Shown: positions 18,487-28,607, numbered from the stretch's first letter. The stretch is 64,000 nucleotides of DNA from Vibrio genomosp. F10 str. ZF-129 (GCF_000287055.2 NZ_AJYQ02000119.1:1-64000), one strand, 5' to 3'. The notes: generated from the sequence alone by a model not told the origin. Numbers and translations are program-made.

Positions 18487-20459
18487 AAGTGTGTGCCTTT
18501 TGGAAGGGTGACGATAAATTCTGAACCTTGGTACTCAATTGATTCAACACGAATCGAACCGCCAAAGTCTTTGATTATGTTGTATGCAATAGACAAACCT
18601 AGCCCAAGCCCTTTGCTCGTGGTTTTGCGGGTATAGAAGGGGTCAAACAAAAAAGGCAGTTCATCTTTGGGGATGCCTAGACCATTATCACGCACTGAAA
18701 TTTCAACCGTCGCTGGAAACGCTTTTACTGATATTTCAAGGCGAGGATGATCACAGTGCTCAACGGCGTCTAACGCATTACTGATGAGATTCACTAATAC
18801 TTGCTCTAGTCGAATGCGATTCGCTCGAACGTTAAGCTCTGTTTGTTTTAGGTAATCAATCGACAAGGTATTTTGTCGGGTTTCAAACAGCTCTATTGCA
18901 TCCTCAATGACGTTCGACAACACCACATTTTCTATTTTCCCATCGCTTTTGCGCGCAAACGCTTTTAAATGGCCGGTAATCGCCGCAATTTTTTCGAGCA
19001 ACCGTTCAATTTTATACAAATTGGCTACGGCCTTATCTGACCGTTCTCTCTCTAACCATAACTGAGCACTGCGAACGTGACTATTGACGGCTGTCAGCGG
19101 CTGATTAATCTCATGAGTAATACCCACGCTGAGTTGACCCAACGCTGCAAGTTTCCCCGCTTGGATCAACTCGTCTTGTGTCACTCGCAATTTGGCCTCC
19201 GCGATGGTGCGCTCTTCTACTTCGGCTTCTAACTTGCGATTGGTTTGTTTAACGGCTTTGGCGGTTGTTTGGAAAACCTTTAGGTACTTCGCCATCTGAG
19301 TGACTTCATCTTTTCCGCGTATCGACACTTCAGTATCCAGATGACCTGTCGAGATCGCGAACATGTTATCTTGCAACTGTAATAGACGTTCTAGAATACT
19401 TTTACGAACATAAAACCATGAGATAGCCGCCGCCGCGAGCACACTAAATAAAGAAAGAAATAGAGAGAGCCGTTGATTTGATTGAAGAGACAGTTGTGCC
19501 TGTTGAATAGACTGGTCAATATTGCCATTGACCTTGTTCGTATTACGTTCAATCTGGACAGTCAACTGGTTTAGGTGTTCTCGACTATTTTGAAGGAAAT
19601 ATTGCTCTTGATAACGATGATCTAACGCTTTGTTTTTAAGTACATACAAACGGCTAGTGCTCGAAGCCAGGTTGTAAATAATCGCTAACTGGCGATCGAG
19701 TTCTGGAAATTCACTTCTTAAATCACCACTCACCCACAGTGTCCACCACTGTTCGCCGATTTGCTCAAGACGATTGCTGGTGTAATCCAATTCATTGAAA
19801 CTGGAGTCGTTATACAATTTCTCGACTAAGCCAAGTTGGTAATAAAGCAGTGATCTCAGTTGAATGTACTGGATCTTCTCTTTGCTTTTGGCTGGCAAAC
19901 GGTCAAGCGAATAGCTTGCTTGCTGCAATAAAGGATAAAAGCCCTCAAGCAAACCCCATAACTCTCTGTTCAGCGCGTTTGATTCGATTTCACTCTGATA
20001 AAGCAAACTAAGACTGTTGTTAACTTGCGCGATAAGGTCTTTAAAATAGGCGTGATAGTCTGGAAAATTCAGCATAATACTATCCATCACGAGAATAGCA
20101 TCTTGTATTTCTTGCATCGCATGTTTACGTTCTAAACTCGAATCTGCCTCGCTGAGCTGAGAGGAGGTGGTGATGATCACCCTCACCATATCATTCAGGC
20201 GAGACGCATGATCTAGGGCTGGAATCTCACTTTTTTTGAGTGTTATCAGCTGCTGATTCAATTCATTAAACGTCGATGATGAAAAAACAGAAAGAAAAAT
20301 CGTGGTCATCGAGAGTATCGCGAACGCTAAAACGAGGCGTAACTCTATCCCTTTCCAGCGAAACCATTTCTTAGTCGGCACTGAGCGTGCAAATGCGCCG
20401 TGGATGCGTGTAGTGCATGGCTTTGTTTTATCTATGGCTTGATAAGCATCATTAATCAC
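18483..20459 (-). CDS. sensor histidine kinase (PgtB/DctB-like)
   Basis: 658 residues. Membrane helix about 36-58 (LRLVLAFAILSMTTIFLSVF), a helical periplasmic sensor domain about 60-330, second helix about 338-358 (SLFLSLFSVLAAAAISWFYV) and HAMP about 360-412. A coiled linker leads to a HisKA domain with GITHEINQPLTAVNSHVRSA (phospho-His about 450) and an HATPase domain with NLISNALDAVEH, DNGLGIP, GLGLGLSIAYNIIK. It senses a periplasmic signal, plausibly an organophosphate or a binding-protein complex, and phosphorylates the overlapping regulator. PgtB of Salmonella, the phosphoglycerate sensor system, has a similar layout; the ligand here is not known. Confidence 0.88.
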   Translation of the reverse strand: MINDAYQAIDKTKPCTTRIHGAFARSVPTKKWFRWKGIELRLVLAFAILSMTTIFLSVFSSSTFNELNQQLITLKKSEIPALDHASRLNDMVRVIITTSSQLSEADSSLERKHAMQEIQDAILVMDSIMLNFPDYHAYFKDLIAQVNNSLSLLYQSEIESNALNRELWGLLEGFYPLLQQASYSLDRLPAKSKEKIQYIQLRSLLYYQLGLVEKLYNDSSFNELDYTSNRLEQIGEQWWTLWVSGDLRSEFPELDRQLAIIYNLASSTSRLYVLKNKALDHRYQEQYFLQNSREHLNQLTVQIERNTNKVNGNIDQSIQQAQLSLQSNQRLSLFLSLFSVLAAAAISWFYVRKSILERLLQLQDNMFAISTGHLDTEVSIRGKDEVTQMAKYLKVFQTTAKAVKQTNRKLEAEVEERTIAEAKLRVTQDELIQAGKLAALGQLSVGITHEINQPLTAVNSHVRSAQLWLERERSDKAVANLYKIERLLEKIAAITGHLKAFARKSDGKIENVVLSNVIEDAIELFETRQNTLSIDYLKQTELNVRANRIRLEQVLVNLISNALDAVEHCDHPRLEISVKAFPATVEISVRDNGLGIPKDELPFLFDPFYTRKTTSKGLGLGLSIAYNIIKDFGGSIRVESIEYQGSEFIVTLPKGTHL

Positions 20460-20881
20460 AGAGAATACCCTCTCAATGCTTTTATTATCGTGTATTAAGC
20501 GAACGAGTTTAAGAACAGTAATCGCGTAGTTTCATCCATTTTCTTATTTCAATACATACACTTTTGTTACATTGATCGCATTCATCACATATGAGATACA
20601 AATTACTTACAATTATCCCCTCAGGTTCAAACTTTACTTTTCCATTCAGGTTTCCGTAACAGAAACCTTCCGCCTTTCAGAGTCAATCATCATGATAACC
20701 CACATCTTTTTAGTCGATTTGTCGGTATATCCAACGAGAATCGGGGCAATCATCAACAACTCAAATCTCACCTTTTCCTGTCTCACATTTATGAATGAGC
20801 TTCAAATGGCATGCATTTACATTGATAAATGTTAATGATTGGTTAACTGTATGTATCCATCATTACTATCAGGAAATAAAA
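20460..20881. other. 422-bp divergent intergenic region
   Basis: Separates the minus-strand kinase gene from the plus-strand binding-protein gene. AT-rich. No GTCATTNNTGTCC box and no GG-N10-GC promoter was found, so the kinase/regulator pair and the next gene are probably not sigma-54 controlled. No small ORF with a convincing ribosome site. Confidence 0.5.
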
Positions 20882-21643
20882 ATGAAGTGGATATTCGTGG
20901 CATTCGTTAGTGTTTTTTCTATGTTTACTTACGCGAAAGATTGGAAACAAATTCGCTTTACTGTTGAAGGAGCTTACCCACCGTTTAGTTGGACAACACA
21001 AGACGGAAAATTGGAAGGGTTTGAGGTCGATTTTGCCAACGCCCTGTGTACAGAGTTAGGTGTGAAGTGCATCATCTCGAAGACAGATTGGGACGGTATT
21101 ATCCCAGCTCTTTTAAGTCGCAAAAACGATGCGATCATCGCAGCAATGACGATTACCGAAGAACGAGAAAAGAAAGTTAACTTCACTATCCCATACGCCA
21201 AAGTTCCAACTCGCTTTGTCATGAAAAATGATCGGGAAATTAACCTAACGGATGGCAGTTTGAATGACCTAACCATCGGGGTCCAAAGAGCGACCATTGG
21301 TGATAAGTATCTTTCCGAGATCTACCCTGATGTCGATATTCGTCGCTACGGCACATTCGATGAAGCCTTTTCTGACTTACTGAATGGTCGTCTTGATGCC
21401 ATTTTCGGTGGTGCAATGGGGTTAAACGCGGGCTTCCTAGAAACAGACCAAGGTAAGGGCTACCACTTTACTGGGCCTAAATTTACCGAAGAAAAATGGT
21501 TTGGTCGTGGTATTGGGGTCGCAGTGAGAAAACAAGACAATGAACTAAAAGAGCTTATAGATAACGGTATACAAAGGCTGATCGACAACGGGCAACATCA
21601 AAAGATTGCGAGCAAATACTTTTCATACAGCATTTACGAGTAA
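20882..21643 (+). CDS. periplasmic amino-acid-type solute-binding protein (SBP_bac_3)
   Basis: 253 residues from the ATG at 20882, preceded by AGGA; upstream in-frame ATGs would put extra residues before the signal peptide (MKWIFVAFVSVFSMFTYAK). The family 3 fold shows GAYPPFSWTTQDGKLEGFEVDFANAL (ligand loop), LSRKNDAIIAAMTITEER (the Arg binding an alpha-carboxylate), GVQRATIGDKYL and FGGAMGL. Family members bind lysine/arginine/ornithine or other amino acids for ABC import. No permease or ATPase gene follows, so it either works with a transporter elsewhere or serves as a receptor subunit. Confidence 0.85.
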   Translation: MKWIFVAFVSVFSMFTYAKDWKQIRFTVEGAYPPFSWTTQDGKLEGFEVDFANALCTELGVKCIISKTDWDGIIPALLSRKNDAIIAAMTITEEREKKVNFTIPYAKVPTRFVMKNDREINLTDGSLNDLTIGVQRATIGDKYLSEIYPDVDIRRYGTFDEAFSDLLNGRLDAIFGGAMGLNAGFLETDQGKGYHFTGPKFTEEKWFGRGIGVAVRKQDNELKELIDNGIQRLIDNGQHQKIASKYFSYSIYE

Positions 21644-21771
21644 ACGCTTACTCACGGCAATGTAACTCTCAGTATTTGGGGCAGAGACGAGTCGCCCATG
21701 ATGGTTAGCTTGAAACGCCGCACAAGCTGGTGATAAATGTGCTACTTTGTGCAATCATCAGTCTCAGACAC

Positions 21772-21802
21772 AAAAAAACCGATGTTAGGTTGCTAACATC
21801 GG
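21772..21802. terminator. rho-independent terminator
   Basis: CCGATGTTAG / CTAACATCGG arms with a four-base loop; a run of seven A precedes it, giving a T-run on the minus strand for the small lipoprotein gene. It can also stop transcription from the plus-strand binding-protein gene. Confidence 0.85.
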
Positions 21803-21894
21803 TTGTTGAATTTTTCACAGGCAGTGAAATGATTTCGACAATGTTTTAAGCGGTTCAGCATTCATGTCTACGGGTGTAGAAACGCTTTGATGAC

Positions 21895-22170
21895 CTACTG
21901 CTTTTTACCGCCAACTTGAACATAATCAATACCGATGATGCGATTGATGATACCCAACGCAGAATCAGTATCAGAATCAGTCGCTCGAATGGTTTCAACG
22001 GTCGCGCCTTCAGGAACTAAGTCCATTGCGCGGTCTTGAGTGTTACCTGGAATCTGCAACCCTACGATATTAAAGCTTTCAGCATGTGCGGTATAAACTT
22101 CATCATTATGAGTAATCCCTGAACAACCTGCTAGTGACATAACACCTAAAATACACAATAACTTTTTCAT
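21895..22170 (-). CDS. small lipoprotein of unknown function
   Basis: 91 residues. A lipoprotein signal peptide with lipobox LAGC places the lipidated Cys at about residue 16. The mature part is about 75 residues, with a GLQIPGNTQDRAMDLVPEGA stretch and a C-terminal basic end (GGKKQ). After lipidation it would sit in the periplasm attached to a membrane; Ser at +2 predicts the outer membrane by the Lol rule. Monocistronic, with its own terminator. It resembles short TRL/YajI-like envelope lipoproteins in size only; I do not recognise the family with certainty. Confidence 0.75.
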   Translation of the reverse strand: MKKLLCILGVMSLAGCSGITHNDEVYTAHAESFNIVGLQIPGNTQDRAMDLVPEGATVETIRATDSDTDSALGIINRIIGIDYVQVGGKKQ

Positions 22171-22259
22171 AAAATACCTTTCAATGAATAGGGTTTAGAT
22201 ACCGCGCCTTGCAATATCTTTCGACCATTAATGAGTAGTATTCCAGAGTCGTTTCGTCT

Positions 22260-23579
22260 TTACTGTATGGCTTTGTCAGCCGAATCCTGACAAAGAGGGA
22301 AGGTCATTGTAAACAGAGCGCCCTTGAGTGTTTTGCTTTGCCCAACCTCAATAGTGGCATCATGTTGTTCGCAGATTTTCTTGACGATAGATAGCCCTAG
22401 CCCATGGCCACTTTTGGCTTTGTTACGAGCTTTGTCACCCACGTAAAAAGGGTCGAATAGGTGAGAGTGATGCTCTACAGCAATACCATCGCCATCATCG
22501 TGAATCTTGATACGCAGTTCATGGTGATGCGCTGTCGCCTCTAATAGCACTTGAGTCCGCGCATATTTAAAAGCGTTACGTACTAGGTTGTCGAGTGCTC
22601 GGTTGAGTAACTTGGCATCGGCCTGTATTGATTTAGGTTGATCTGGCAACAATAAATGAATGTTGAGATCGGTTTCTTTGTTCCATCGGACGAGGGCTAT
22701 ATCTAGGAAGCTTCTTATCTCCACGGGTTCTTGAAGCACGTCTAACTGACTACTGTCTAGCTTGGCATAATATAAAAGCTCATCGACCATTTGTTCCATC
22801 TCTTCTGTATCTTCAACGATGCTATCAACGGTCATTTTTTGCTCTTTAGTGAGCGGTGTGTCTTTTAACATTTCAGCTTGCCATTGAATACGAAAAATCG
22901 GCGTACGCAATTCATGCGCGACGGCATTAGTGAGTGATCGATTACTTTCAATAAGGCGATTGATTCTGTGGGCCATGAGGTTAAACGATCGGTTGAGCGA
23001 ACCAATAGCAAGGTTGCTCGAGGTTTCGGCTCGTGAAGAGAGATCCCCTTCTGCAAAGCGCAGTGTAGCGGTTTCAAGTTTTTTGACTCTTCGGAATATG
23101 ATAAGAAGATGCCCTAGCCCGTAGACGAGGAAACTTAATAGGAAAAACAACCAGATGAGATTTTCTTCTAGCTCCACTTTTTGTCTAACTGGCGCGTCGT
23201 AATTGATCACGTAGTGGTAAACATTGTCACTTTCAGCCAAACGGAACCACAATTCACGCTCCTCGTCGTGAAATATTGCACTTTCAGGACGAGCGGTGAA
23301 ATAGTTTGTGACCACCGCGGGGATTTCATCGTTATGTCCTAAAATGGTCAATGTCATCTTAGACGTGTCAACAAACTGTCTCATAGCCTGATGCGCAGCA
23401 TCAATACCTTGATGTTTAGCAATATTTTCTATTAGCTGCTGATGAGCGACGGCTTCATAGTCTTCTAGTACATAATCATAATCTGTCGTGAGCTGAAAAA
23501 CGAAGACCTCATAAGCGACAATACCTGTCATAAAGCAAACCAGTAAACCCAACAAGGATTCCAAATAAATACGTCGCAT
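22260..23579 (-). CDS. sensor histidine kinase, RstB-like
   Basis: 439 residues. Membrane helix about 7-27, periplasmic domain about 28-145, second helix about 143-162 (LIWLFFLLSFLVYGLGHLLII) and HAMP about 165-215. HisKA with AVAHELRTPIFRIQWQAEML (phospho-His about 223) is followed by HATPase with NLVRNAFKYA, DDGDGI and HGLGLSIVKKI. The PIFRI motif and layout are like RstB of enterobacteria. It follows its response regulator by 35 bp, as in rstAB. Signal unknown; RstAB in relatives responds to acid and low magnesium. Confidence 0.87.
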   Translation of the reverse strand: MRRIYLESLLGLLVCFMTGIVAYEVFVFQLTTDYDYVLEDYEAVAHQQLIENIAKHQGIDAAHQAMRQFVDTSKMTLTILGHNDEIPAVVTNYFTARPESAIFHDEERELWFRLAESDNVYHYVINYDAPVRQKVELEENLIWLFFLLSFLVYGLGHLLIIFRRVKKLETATLRFAEGDLSSRAETSSNLAIGSLNRSFNLMAHRINRLIESNRSLTNAVAHELRTPIFRIQWQAEMLKDTPLTKEQKMTVDSIVEDTEEMEQMVDELLYYAKLDSSQLDVLQEPVEIRSFLDIALVRWNKETDLNIHLLLPDQPKSIQADAKLLNRALDNLVRNAFKYARTQVLLEATAHHHELRIKIHDDGDGIAVEHHSHLFDPFYVGDKARNKAKSGHGLGLSIVKKICEQHDATIEVGQSKTLKGALFTMTFPLCQDSADKAIQ

Positions 23580-23614
23580 AATTACTCTCTGTCATTACGC
23601 TCATTTTGAACGTG

Positions 23615-24319
23615 TTAGCACCACGCGGTTGAAACAAACAGGTAACCTTTGCCGCGAATGGTCTGGATTTTTTCTGCTGGGGTTTTATCGTCGCCGAGCA
23701 ATTTTCTTAATCGCACGATCTTGTTATCGATGGTTCGGTCGATACCGTCGTATTCAATGCCGCGCAGTGTTTGCGTTAGGTAATCCCGAGATAGTGGTGC
23801 ATCGGGGTGGTTCGCTAACAACCACAGGAGGTCAAATTCACTATCAGTCAGTGCTAAAACGTTGCCTGCAAGCTCGCATTTTTTGTAGGTGTTTTTCAGT
23901 ACAAGTTGGTCAAACTTCAGGTGTTCTGAATCGTCGACAAGCAGGCTGTTAGACTCCTGACGGCGCAATAACGAGCGTACTCTTGCCAGCAGAACTCTGG
24001 GTTTGATTGGCTTCGTGACATAGTCATCAGCTCCCGTTTCTAATCCCGCAACGTGGTCAAAATCATCATCGCTGGCGGTTAGCATTAAGATCTTACCGTT
24101 ATAGAGAGCACGCGTCTGTCGGCAGATTGTCAGCCCATCGGTTACAGGAAGCATTAAATCCAATAGCACGATATCAGGTTGTTGAGAGAGGATGGTGTGT
24201 GCAGCGTCATTGCCATTATCTAACGTGGTGACATCGAAATCTTGCGTGACAAAATAGTCTTTCAGCATTTGCTGCAGTTTCAAATCGTCTTCAATGATGA
24301 TCATTTTCGCTTTCGTCAT
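23615..24319 (-). CDS. OmpR-family response regulator, RstA-like
   Basis: 234 residues from the ATG at 24319 (MTKAKMIIIEDD), chosen because the receiver starts there; an upstream ATG at 24382 would add 21 unrelated residues. The receiver has acidic pair IEDD, phospho-acceptor Asp in IVLLDLMLPVTDG and Lys in YVTKPIKPRVLLARV. The winged-helix DNA-binding domain shows LTDSEFDLLWLLANHP, RGIEYDGIDRTIDNKIVRLRKLL and IRGKGYLF. First gene of the pair with the RstB-like kinase. Confidence 0.9.
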   Translation of the reverse strand: MTKAKMIIIEDDLKLQQMLKDYFVTQDFDVTTLDNGNDAAHTILSQQPDIVLLDLMLPVTDGLTICRQTRALYNGKILMLTASDDDFDHVAGLETGADDYVTKPIKPRVLLARVRSLLRRQESNSLLVDDSEHLKFDQLVLKNTYKKCELAGNVLALTDSEFDLLWLLANHPDAPLSRDYLTQTLRGIEYDGIDRTIDNKIVRLRKLLGDDKTPAEKIQTIRGKGYLFVSTAWC

Positions 24320-24546
24320 TCCATTACCAGCCTTATAACGTGTTGAACTCGTGTATGGGTTTATGCGGGTATGAGGCCCCAAAACACTCGTTTTTCTTTA
24401 GATTACAATCAACGCTTATAGATTCAAAGATCGTTTTGTAAAATGACGAGGGCTCATTCGTTACTTGGCTGAATAACACCCGTCTGGCATCATGCGCCTA
24501 GAAAATCAGTGGCCGGTAGAAGGCATAGTGAGTATGAAGGTAGTCA

Positions 24547-25335
24547 GTGGTAGAAAATAGCCAACAATTGAGTAGCCGTTACGACGAACAGGGTTACTTC
24601 GTTATCAGAAATTATTTCGATGACGCTCAAATTTCATCGCTTCGACAGGTGATATTGAAATTCCATGAATTATGGAAAGCAGACAACCAGGAGTTCTATC
24701 AAGAAGAAGCGTTTAATTCGTCTTTGATTACGGGAAGCGAATATTTACCCGTCGACGATAGAGCAGCACTCTTTGATTTCATCAGCTCAAAAAAAGTCAT
24801 GGATGTGGTCGATGCGGTGATACCAGACAATCCAGCGTTTATGAATACTCAGCTGTTCTTCAACCCTGTCAATCCGAAGCTAAAAGACTTCTGGCATCGT
24901 GATTGTCAATATGACTATGACATTGAAGACCAAATGAACGTCATACTAGGCACACAAGTGCTCCACCTTCGCGTTCCCCTATTTGATGAGCCCGGTATGG
25001 AAATCATACCCGGAACACACAAGCGATGGGACAATGAAGAAGAATACAATGTTCGCCAAGAAGTGAATGGCAAAGTCAACAGTGATAGTATATCCGGCGG
25101 TAAACAGATCACGTTAGCAGCGGGAGATTTATTGGTGTTTTCAGCGGATATGATCCACAGAGGACGGTATGGATTGGATCGTTTGGCCTTAGACATTTTA
25201 ATTTTTGATTCGGCTGCGGATTATGTCGACTATGTTGATGACGATTGTTTACCAACACAGTCAATGCTAAATAATATGACCGACCCAAGGTTATTCATGA
25301 ACACGCTGCGTCTAAAGTCGATGGTGTGTTCTTAG
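24547..25335 (+). CDS. phytanoyl-CoA dioxygenase (PhyH) family oxygenase
   Basis: 262 residues with a GTG start at 24547 preceded by GAAGG seven bases upstream. A non-heme iron(II)/2-oxoglutarate dioxygenase: the iron-binding H-x-D is in FWHRDCQYD (about 118-126), the distal His in DMIHRGRYG (about 204-212), and the Arg there or just after would hold 2-oxoglutarate. The family hydroxylates small molecules. It lacks the ectoine-hydroxylase signature, so it is not EctD although an ectoine operon lies upstream. It stands alone, with no partner gene to suggest a substrate. Confidence 0.85.
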   Translation: MVENSQQLSSRYDEQGYFVIRNYFDDAQISSLRQVILKFHELWKADNQEFYQEEAFNSSLITGSEYLPVDDRAALFDFISSKKVMDVVDAVIPDNPAFMNTQLFFNPVNPKLKDFWHRDCQYDYDIEDQMNVILGTQVLHLRVPLFDEPGMEIIPGTHKRWDNEEEYNVRQEVNGKVNSDSISGGKQITLAAGDLLVFSADMIHRGRYGLDRLALDILIFDSAADYVDYVDDDCLPTQSMLNNMTDPRLFMNTLRLKSMVCS

Positions 25336-25512
25336 GAAACGGCCAAGATACCACCGGAGTTTCTTGGGATTAGGTATCATAGAATTAGATTGAATTAAAT
25401 TGAATTAAATTAGCCCTAAGCCCATTCACTGCAGCAAGAAGAAAGATCCTCTCGATAGCTGCCGAATCGGTTCAAATCCAACAACCTCCCTGCCATGCTT
25501 ACATACCAATAC

Positions 25513-26247
25513 CTATTGGCAGTGCCGAGCGTGGTTCTCGATAATATCTTGGTAACGTTCCGTGCGTTTAATGTCGTCGAGAGCTCTCTGCCATCGCGCC
25601 ACTTCTTCATTGCTCGTGTTGGGTGACATAGCAAGATATAAATGTGAAGTAAGTAAAACGACATCGGTCGCGCGCAGCGTTGTTGCTGCTAAATTGTTTT
25701 TTGATAATAGGCAAGGTAAGGCAGCGTGACCAATAGGAAAATAGTCGCCTCGACGCTTTATGAGCATTTGAAGTGCAAACCCGCTGTTATCTGATAGAAC
25801 AATGTTCTGATACCCTTCATCTCGTAAAATCTGCTCTTCTGGATACCCTTTAGAGACCACCACAACGTCGTTTTCTTTAATACTTTCCTTATCACGAGGC
25901 GGTTGTCCATTTAGCTGATAAAGGGATACTTTGTCTGAGTAGAAAGGCCCAACCCACTTAAACCATTTCTCTCTTTCTTTAGTACGTGCGACCGAAAAGA
26001 GGACATGGTTTTCTTTTGACTGAGTTAAACTCATTCCTCGGTTCCAAGGTAATACCTCAATCTCAGAATCAATGTTTAAATCCTCTAAAAGCCAATCAAC
26101 GATTTCAAAAGCCATACCATCTACCTTTCCATTTTCAGTCGGATAGGCAAATGGCCGGAAGTCTTCAGTAATGATGCGATACTGGGATTGTGCAGCACAA
26201 GAAAAGAAAGTCCCAGCCCACGCTAAAAGAAGAAACGCTCGATACAT
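25513..26247 (-). CDS. periplasmic solute-binding-like protein (SBP_bac_3 superfamily)
   Basis: 244 residues with a signal peptide (MYRAFLLLAWAGTFFSCAAQ; the cysteine is probably not a lipobox as it is followed by AAQSQ). The fold-typical opening YRIITEDFRPFAYPTENGKV is followed by EIVDWLLEDLNI, VLFSVARTKEREKWFKWVGP and a C-terminal RTERYQDIIENHARHC. This subgroup is common in vibrios as stand-alone proteins next to chemoreceptors or diguanylate cyclases. The next gene in the same direction upstream is a chemoreceptor, so a ligand-presenting role is conceivable but unproven. Confidence 0.75.
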   Translation of the reverse strand: MYRAFLLLAWAGTFFSCAAQSQYRIITEDFRPFAYPTENGKVDGMAFEIVDWLLEDLNIDSEIEVLPWNRGMSLTQSKENHVLFSVARTKEREKWFKWVGPFYSDKVSLYQLNGQPPRDKESIKENDVVVVSKGYPEEQILRDEGYQNIVLSDNSGFALQMLIKRRGDYFPIGHAALPCLLSKNNLAATTLRATDVVLLTSHLYLAMSPNTSNEEVARWQRALDDIKRTERYQDIIENHARHCQ

Positions 26248-26399
26248 ACTTCAACACTACTCTGATTCACAATATTATTAATAGTAGTCAGTTTTGGTTG
26301 AGTACATAACAATTAAGAAGAAAAATCATTAAAAATGTGCATATTGTAAATACTTGCCCATGCTGTCAAATAGAGCATAATTAACTATTATCTTAATGT

Positions 26400-28304
26400 T
26401 TACACACGAAACCTCTTTACCACATCTTTTAGCCTCTCATTTGATTCCAACAAACAACCAATATTGGACTGTGTCGCTTTGGCACTATCGATAAGATCAC
26501 TCGCTATGACATTGATAGTGTTGATATTTATATTAATCTCTTCCGCGACAAGGCTTTGTTGCTTAGAGGCCACCGCCACCTGAGACGTTAAATTCGCTAC
26601 GCTATTTACAGAATTTCCCATCGATTCCAAGCGATTTGATATTTTTCCAGTTTGCTCCGCGGAAGAAACACTGGCTTCGCTGGTTTTACCCATGCTATTC
26701 GCCACACCGAGCGAAAGTGACGTTAAGTCTGACAGCATCGTATCTATTTCATTGGTACTTGTTTGAGTACGAGCCGCCAACGCTCTGACTTCATCCGCTA
26801 CAACCGCAAAACCTCTTCCCTGTTCACCGGCCCTTGCCGCCTCAATCGCTGCATTGAGTGCAAGCAAGTTAGTTTGCTCTGCAACACCTCCGATAACAGT
26901 TAAGACCTCATTGATCCGAGATGCTCCATCACTCATTTGGGCCACTCGCTCAGCCATCACCTCAAATTGATCCACAAAAGCTTCAACACAAACCACCGCT
27001 TCATTGACCACCTTTTGCGATTGCTTCATTTCGCAGATGACAGTTTGGGTCAACTCCGATGCAGAAACCGTGCTTTGCGCAACCGATTCAGAAGAAGCCG
27101 TCATTTCCGTCATGGCCGTCACCACTTGCTCCGTTTCTAACGCATGGCTATTTAGCTTATTCAAGTTTGAGTCAGCTTGATCGTGTACAAGGTTAAGAGA
27201 ATGCGTAATTTGATCTGATGACTCCGTAATTTCTTTTATCATCAATTGCAGATTAGAAATAAACTCATTGATAGCCTTCGCTATTTGACCTAAGTCATCA
27301 TCATTTTTTATAGGCAATCTCTGAGTGAGGTCGCAATCCCCAGACGACAGGCTAATCACTAGTCTTTTAAGCTCGACAATAGGACGGAACAAATACCCTA
27401 GAGTTACAATTAAAATCATGGCTGCAATAACGACAGAAACCCCTCCACCAATCAACAGCTGCTGCCAAGCATCTTTCAGTACCTCATCAATGATTTTTCC
27501 ATTGGTTTCCAGTGTAAGGTGCCACTTTTTTTCACCAAGAACCTTAAAACTCTGAGAAAAGAAAAGGGATTCATTGTTATCTTGGGTATATTTAAATACA
27601 CCCGATAATTGTTCCAGAAAGCGGTCATTAATAGCATCCGCAACGAACCTATTTTGCAGTGACTGCCCTAGAATGTCAGACGAAGACGTTGAAAATAAAA
27701 CCTGCTGCTGTTGGTTATAGATGGTTTCTTCGGCCGTCTCTATATTGGCTTTTTGGAGGAAAGCATTAAAACGCTCTAAGTGTATATTCAGCGTCAATAC
27801 ACCATATTTGACCGGTGCAGCAATACTGACCGTTGGCTTGCCCGTTTTTGGATCTTGATAGAACCCCGTCACGCTGGTTTGTTGTTGCTCCATCACGAGA
27901 GTAAACCATTGTGTCTTACGCGGATCACTCTCGGTCACGTCTAACATGCCATTTTTTGCAGAAAACCCAGTGCCATCAACAAACGCGATAACCACATCGT
28001 CCACGCTGTCTGTTTCTGCCATTAAGCCTAACGCAGTCACCATATCTTTTGGGTTGCGCCTTGTTTGGAAGTACTCTGCCGAACGTTCCAAATTACGAAC
28101 ATTGGACGCAAGCCATTGCTCTATCTTGTAAGACTCTAAGCTCAAGCCCAGCTCTATTTTCTCAATCAGGTTTTTCTCTAAATCTTGCTGGTATTTACTA
28201 AACAAAACCATATTGCTAACCGCAATACCTGCCACCATTAACATGATGGACCCAATGATTATTTTTTGCTTAAACCCGATATTGTTCATCCATGTAGAAA
28301 GCAC
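26400..28304 (-). CDS. methyl-accepting chemotaxis protein with dCache sensor
   Basis: 634 residues. Membrane helix about 13-34, a periplasmic dCache-type domain about 40-280 ([37 protein letters not shown]), second helix about 284-306 ([20 protein letters not shown]) and HAMP about 308-360. The signalling bundle contains the hallmark [20 protein letters not shown] and [18 protein letters not shown]. Complete, unlike the receptor at the left edge. The dCache motif [15 protein letters not shown] is frequent in amino-acid and small-acid receptors; no specific ligand can be claimed. Confidence 0.93.
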   Translation of the reverse strand: MLSTWMNNIGFKQKIIIGSIMLMVAGIAVSNMVLFSKYQQDLEKNLIEKIELGLSLESYKIEQWLASNVRNLERSAEYFQTRRNPKDMVTALGLMAETDSVDDVVIAFVDGTGFSAKNGMLDVTESDPRKTQWFTLVMEQQQTSVTGFYQDPKTGKPTVSIAAPVKYGVLTLNIHLERFNAFLQKANIETAEETIYNQQQQVLFSTSSSDILGQSLQNRFVADAINDRFLEQLSGVFKYTQDNNESLFFSQSFKVLGEKKWHLTLETNGKIIDEVLKDAWQQLLIGGGVSVVIAAMILIVTLGYLFRPIVELKRLVISLSSGDCDLTQRLPIKNDDDLGQIAKAINEFISNLQLMIKEITESSDQITHSLNLVHDQADSNLNKLNSHALETEQVVTAMTEMTASSESVAQSTVSASELTQTVICEMKQSQKVVNEAVVCVEAFVDQFEVMAERVAQMSDGASRINEVLTVIGGVAEQTNLLALNAAIEAARAGEQGRGFAVVADEVRALAARTQTSTNEIDTMLSDLTSLSLGVANSMGKTSEASVSSAEQTGKISNRLESMGNSVNSVANLTSQVAVASKQQSLVAEEINININTINVIASDLIDSAKATQSNIGCLLESNERLKDVVKRFRV

Positions 28305-28607
28305 GCTCTCACTCCCCTATTTCTCTCCACTGCCGATAATGAACAAAAAAACAAGCCCACTAACACTTTGATTCCTTGGGGAAAATGTTCTCTTTTTTTC
28401 ACTTTAATTCTCCTTGAATATAATAGAGAACAACAAGCACCTACTACTGAGGTTTACTATCAATAGACAATAACCTCATGGCTTTTGGACCTCTGAGGGT
28501 AAACCACCAAAGTGTTTGCTGTTCAATTGGTTCTTAATCAAACTGAGCCCGATAAATAACTATTAGGCCCCGCTATTTACACGTAAGTCACCTATAGGGG
28601 GAGCGGC
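28305..28607. other. 303-bp intergenic region
   Basis: Holds the promoter side of the minus-strand chemoreceptor and the downstream side of the kelch genes. No clear terminator, repeat or small ORF was recognised. Confidence 0.4.

Noticed and set aside
24547..25335. Considered as ectoine hydroxylase (ectD), because ectABC-ask is in the window and EctD is also PhyH-like.
   Set aside because: The EctD signature around the iron His-x-Asp is absent (here FWHRDCQYD), the protein is shorter than EctD, and it lies 16 kb away on the other strand.
25384..25412. Short AATTAAATTG-like direct repeats.
   Set aside because: Only about two and a half AT-rich units, expected by chance in AT-rich intergenic DNA; no linked feature.
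28305..28607. Looked for a small RNA or small gene before the chemoreceptor.
   Set aside because: No terminator with T-run, no ordered stems and no frame with a start and ribosome site.
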